From Pseudomonadota bacterium (lineage in GTDB: Bacteria > Pseudomonadota > Gammaproteobacteria > Burkholderiales > Thiobacillaceae), in the NCBI GenBank assembly GCA_030836725.1, contig JAUPLV010000128.1:1-6102 (forward strand): a stretch of 6,102 nt of DNA, written 5' to 3'. The notes below the pieces were generated by a model. The model had not been told where the DNA came from. It did not search any database and saw only the letters and a program-made list of their open reading frames with translations. Both the position numbers and the translations under genes were made by a program. Each line of letters begins with the position of its first letter. Positions within the stretch are counted from its first letter, which is position 1. Positions 5,140 through 6,102 of the stretch are shown piece by piece.

Positions 5140-5185
5140 GCATGAGAAGTGCAATTTTGCGCGACTTTTACATTCGGAGAAATTC

Positions 5186-5887
5186 ATGAAAAAACTTGCC
5201 ACCCAACTCGCTTTGTCTGCCCTGATGGTTCTGCCCGTCGCCGCGACCGCGGCTGAAGAAAGCCCGCATAGCGTGAGCGGAAACCTGTCCCTGGTTTCCG
5301 ACTACGCTTTCCGCGGCGTTTCGCAGACCGATGAAGACGCCGCAATTCAAGGCGGATTCGATTACGCCCATTCGAGCGGTTTCTATCTCGGCACCTGGGC
5401 ATCCAATGTCGATAGCAACTTCGTGACGGATGCCAACATCGAGATGGACTTTTATGGCGGTTACAGCGGCAGCATCACCGATGACCTGAGCTATAACGTC
5501 GGGCTTCTCCAGTATTACTACCCCGACAACACGATCGATGCCGACACGCTGGAAGCCTATGCGGGCGCAACCTGGAAGTGGTTCAACGTCAAGATGTCCT
5601 ACCAGCTCAGCGACAACTGGTTCGGCGCCGCGGCCGACGCGGACGGCTCCACCTACCTGGAAGCCAATGCCAACTTCGAACTTCCGGCGGGCGTGATGCT
5701 GAGCCTGCACGTGGGTGAGACCGACGTCAGGGGATCGAACAGCGCGGGCCTTGACTACGCCGACTGGAAAGTCGGCGTCAGCAAAGAGCTGGGCGGATTC
5801 AACCTTGGCCTCGCCTATGTGGACACCGATGTCGACGGCAAGCTTACCGATGAACGCTTCATCGTCTCTGTCGGCAAAACTTTCTAA
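5186..5887 (+). CDS. TorF family putative porin (TIGR02001-type outer-membrane protein)
   Basis: A 233-residue precursor with a Sec signal peptide (MKKLATQLALSALMVLPVAA, residues 1-20; cleavage probably after ATA at 22). The mature part opens with the family signature VSGNLSLVSDYAFRGVSQTD, then AAIQGGFDYAHSSGFYLGTW and ASNVD. Alternating aromatic strands follow, and the protein ends in phenylalanine (FIVSVGKTF), as expected for a beta-barrel recognised by the BAM machinery. The family is annotated as putative porin; its substrate is not established. Start: ATG at 5186 with GGAGA 5 nt upstream. It is the first gene behind the sigma-54/NtrC promoter, 43 bp ahead of the P-II gene, so it is probably induced when nitrogen is scarce. 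A role in admitting nitrogen compounds across the outer membrane alongside GlnK/AmtB is a reasonable inference. Confidence 0.92.
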   Translation: MKKLATQLALSALMVLPVAATAAEESPHSVSGNLSLVSDYAFRGVSQTDEDAAIQGGFDYAHSSGFYLGTWASNVDSNFVTDANIEMDFYGGYSGSITDDLSYNVGLLQYYYPDNTIDADTLEAYAGATWKWFNVKMSYQLSDNWFGAAADADGSTYLEANANFELPAGVMLSLHVGETDVRGSNSAGLDYADWKVGVSKELGGFNLGLAYVDTDVDGKLTDERFIVSVGKTF

Positions 5888-5892
5888 TTCCC

Positions 5893-5911
5893 ACGGCGGC
5901 GCGTTCGCCGT
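5893..5911 (+). other. Intercistronic hairpin between porin and P-II genes
   Basis: ACGGCG and CGCCGT form a perfect 6-bp stem with a 7-nt loop, 5 nt after the porin stop codon. It is followed by CTTAAAAGG rather than a T-run, so it is probably not an efficient terminator. It could protect the upstream message or adjust relative expression of the two genes. It ends 5 nt before the P-II ribosome binding site. Confidence 0.4.
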
Positions 5912-5930
5912 CTTAAAAGGAGCGTGAACC

Positions 5931-6102
5931 ATGAAATTCGTAACGGCAATCATCAAGCCGTTCAAGCTGGACGAAGTGCGCGAGGCGTTGTCCGCCATCG
6001 GCGTCACCGGCTTGACGGTCACGGAAGTGAAGGGATTCGGGCGGCAGAAAGGCCATACCGAGCTGTATCGCGGCGCGGAATACGTGGTCGATTTTCTGCC
6101 CA
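5931..6102 (+). CDS. glnK: P-II family nitrogen regulatory protein (GlnK-like), 5' part
   Basis: The first 57 codons are present; the gene runs off the right edge (the family is about 112 residues). The start MKFVTAIIKPFKLDEVREAL and TVTEVKGFGRQKGHTELYRG are diagnostic of P-II proteins. The T-loop is intact, with the uridylylation tyrosine Y51 in YRGAEYVVDF. P-II trimers sense ATP/ADP, 2-oxoglutarate and, through GlnD modification, glutamine, and regulate targets such as AmtB and NtrB. GlnK rather than GlnB is inferred from the MKxVTAIIKPFKL start and from the nitrogen-regulated promoter upstream; amtB would be expected next. AAGGAG at 5917-5922, 8 nt before the ATG, is an excellent ribosome binding site. 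GlnB remains possible because the two paralogues are nearly identical in this part. Confidence 0.95.
   Translation, partial: MKFVTAIIKPFKLDEVREALSAIGVTGLTVTEVKGFGRQKGHTELYRGAEYVVDFLP

Noticed and set aside
5135..5185. Earlier ATG at 5135 as start of the porin gene
   Set aside because: This ATG lies inside the sigma-54 -12 element and has no ribosome binding site; the ATG at 5186 has GGAGA at 5 nt and gives a textbook signal peptide.
5168..6022. Minus-strand open frame opposite the porin and P-II genes
   Set aside because: It spans the intergenic region and two well-identified plus-strand genes, including the P-II start, and has no recognisable domain.

Overview
This GC-rich window looks like the chromosome of a betaproteobacterium, possibly of the Nitrosomonadales/Rhodocyclales type. 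This is inferred from gene content and order (ubiK–comM divergent from a TorF-type porin gene and a P-II gene) and from familiar protein sequences; no 16S rRNA or database search was available.

Layout. (1) 1-916, minus strand: the first codons of a probable YqjE/holin-superfamily-III membrane protein, a complete DUF883 (YqjD/ElaB-like) tail-anchored protein, about 320 bp with no confident gene, and a 70-residue protein with two membrane segments. (2) 1081-1979: an internal piece of an IS630-family transposase, cut inside its last catalytic codon, followed on the plus strand by an unrecognised 155-residue protein with one N-terminal membrane anchor. (3) 2035-4961, minus strand: a probable operon ubiK–comM–VIT/CCC1-type transporter. 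The comM–VIT gap carries a 70-bp tandem duplication. It copies the ribosome binding site and first codons of the transporter gene and so creates a 28-codon upstream reading frame overlapping the true start. (4) 4962-5185: a dense divergent control region. (5) 5186-6102, plus strand: a TorF-family outer-membrane protein and the first 57 codons of a P-II protein (GlnK-like), presumably followed outside the window by amtB.

The most informative non-coding finding is the control region. It has two NtrC-type dyads (GCACA-N5-GGTGC and GCACC-N5-GGTGC) 31 bp apart, an IHF-like site and a near-consensus sigma-54 promoter, in the order and spacing of classical nitrogen-regulated promoters. This ties the porin and P-II protein to nitrogen limitation.

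I see no CRISPR array, tRNA, rRNA or complete mobile element. I see no clear new multi-gene system; the items most worth a second look are the duplicated start region of the transporter gene and the porin/P-II control region.
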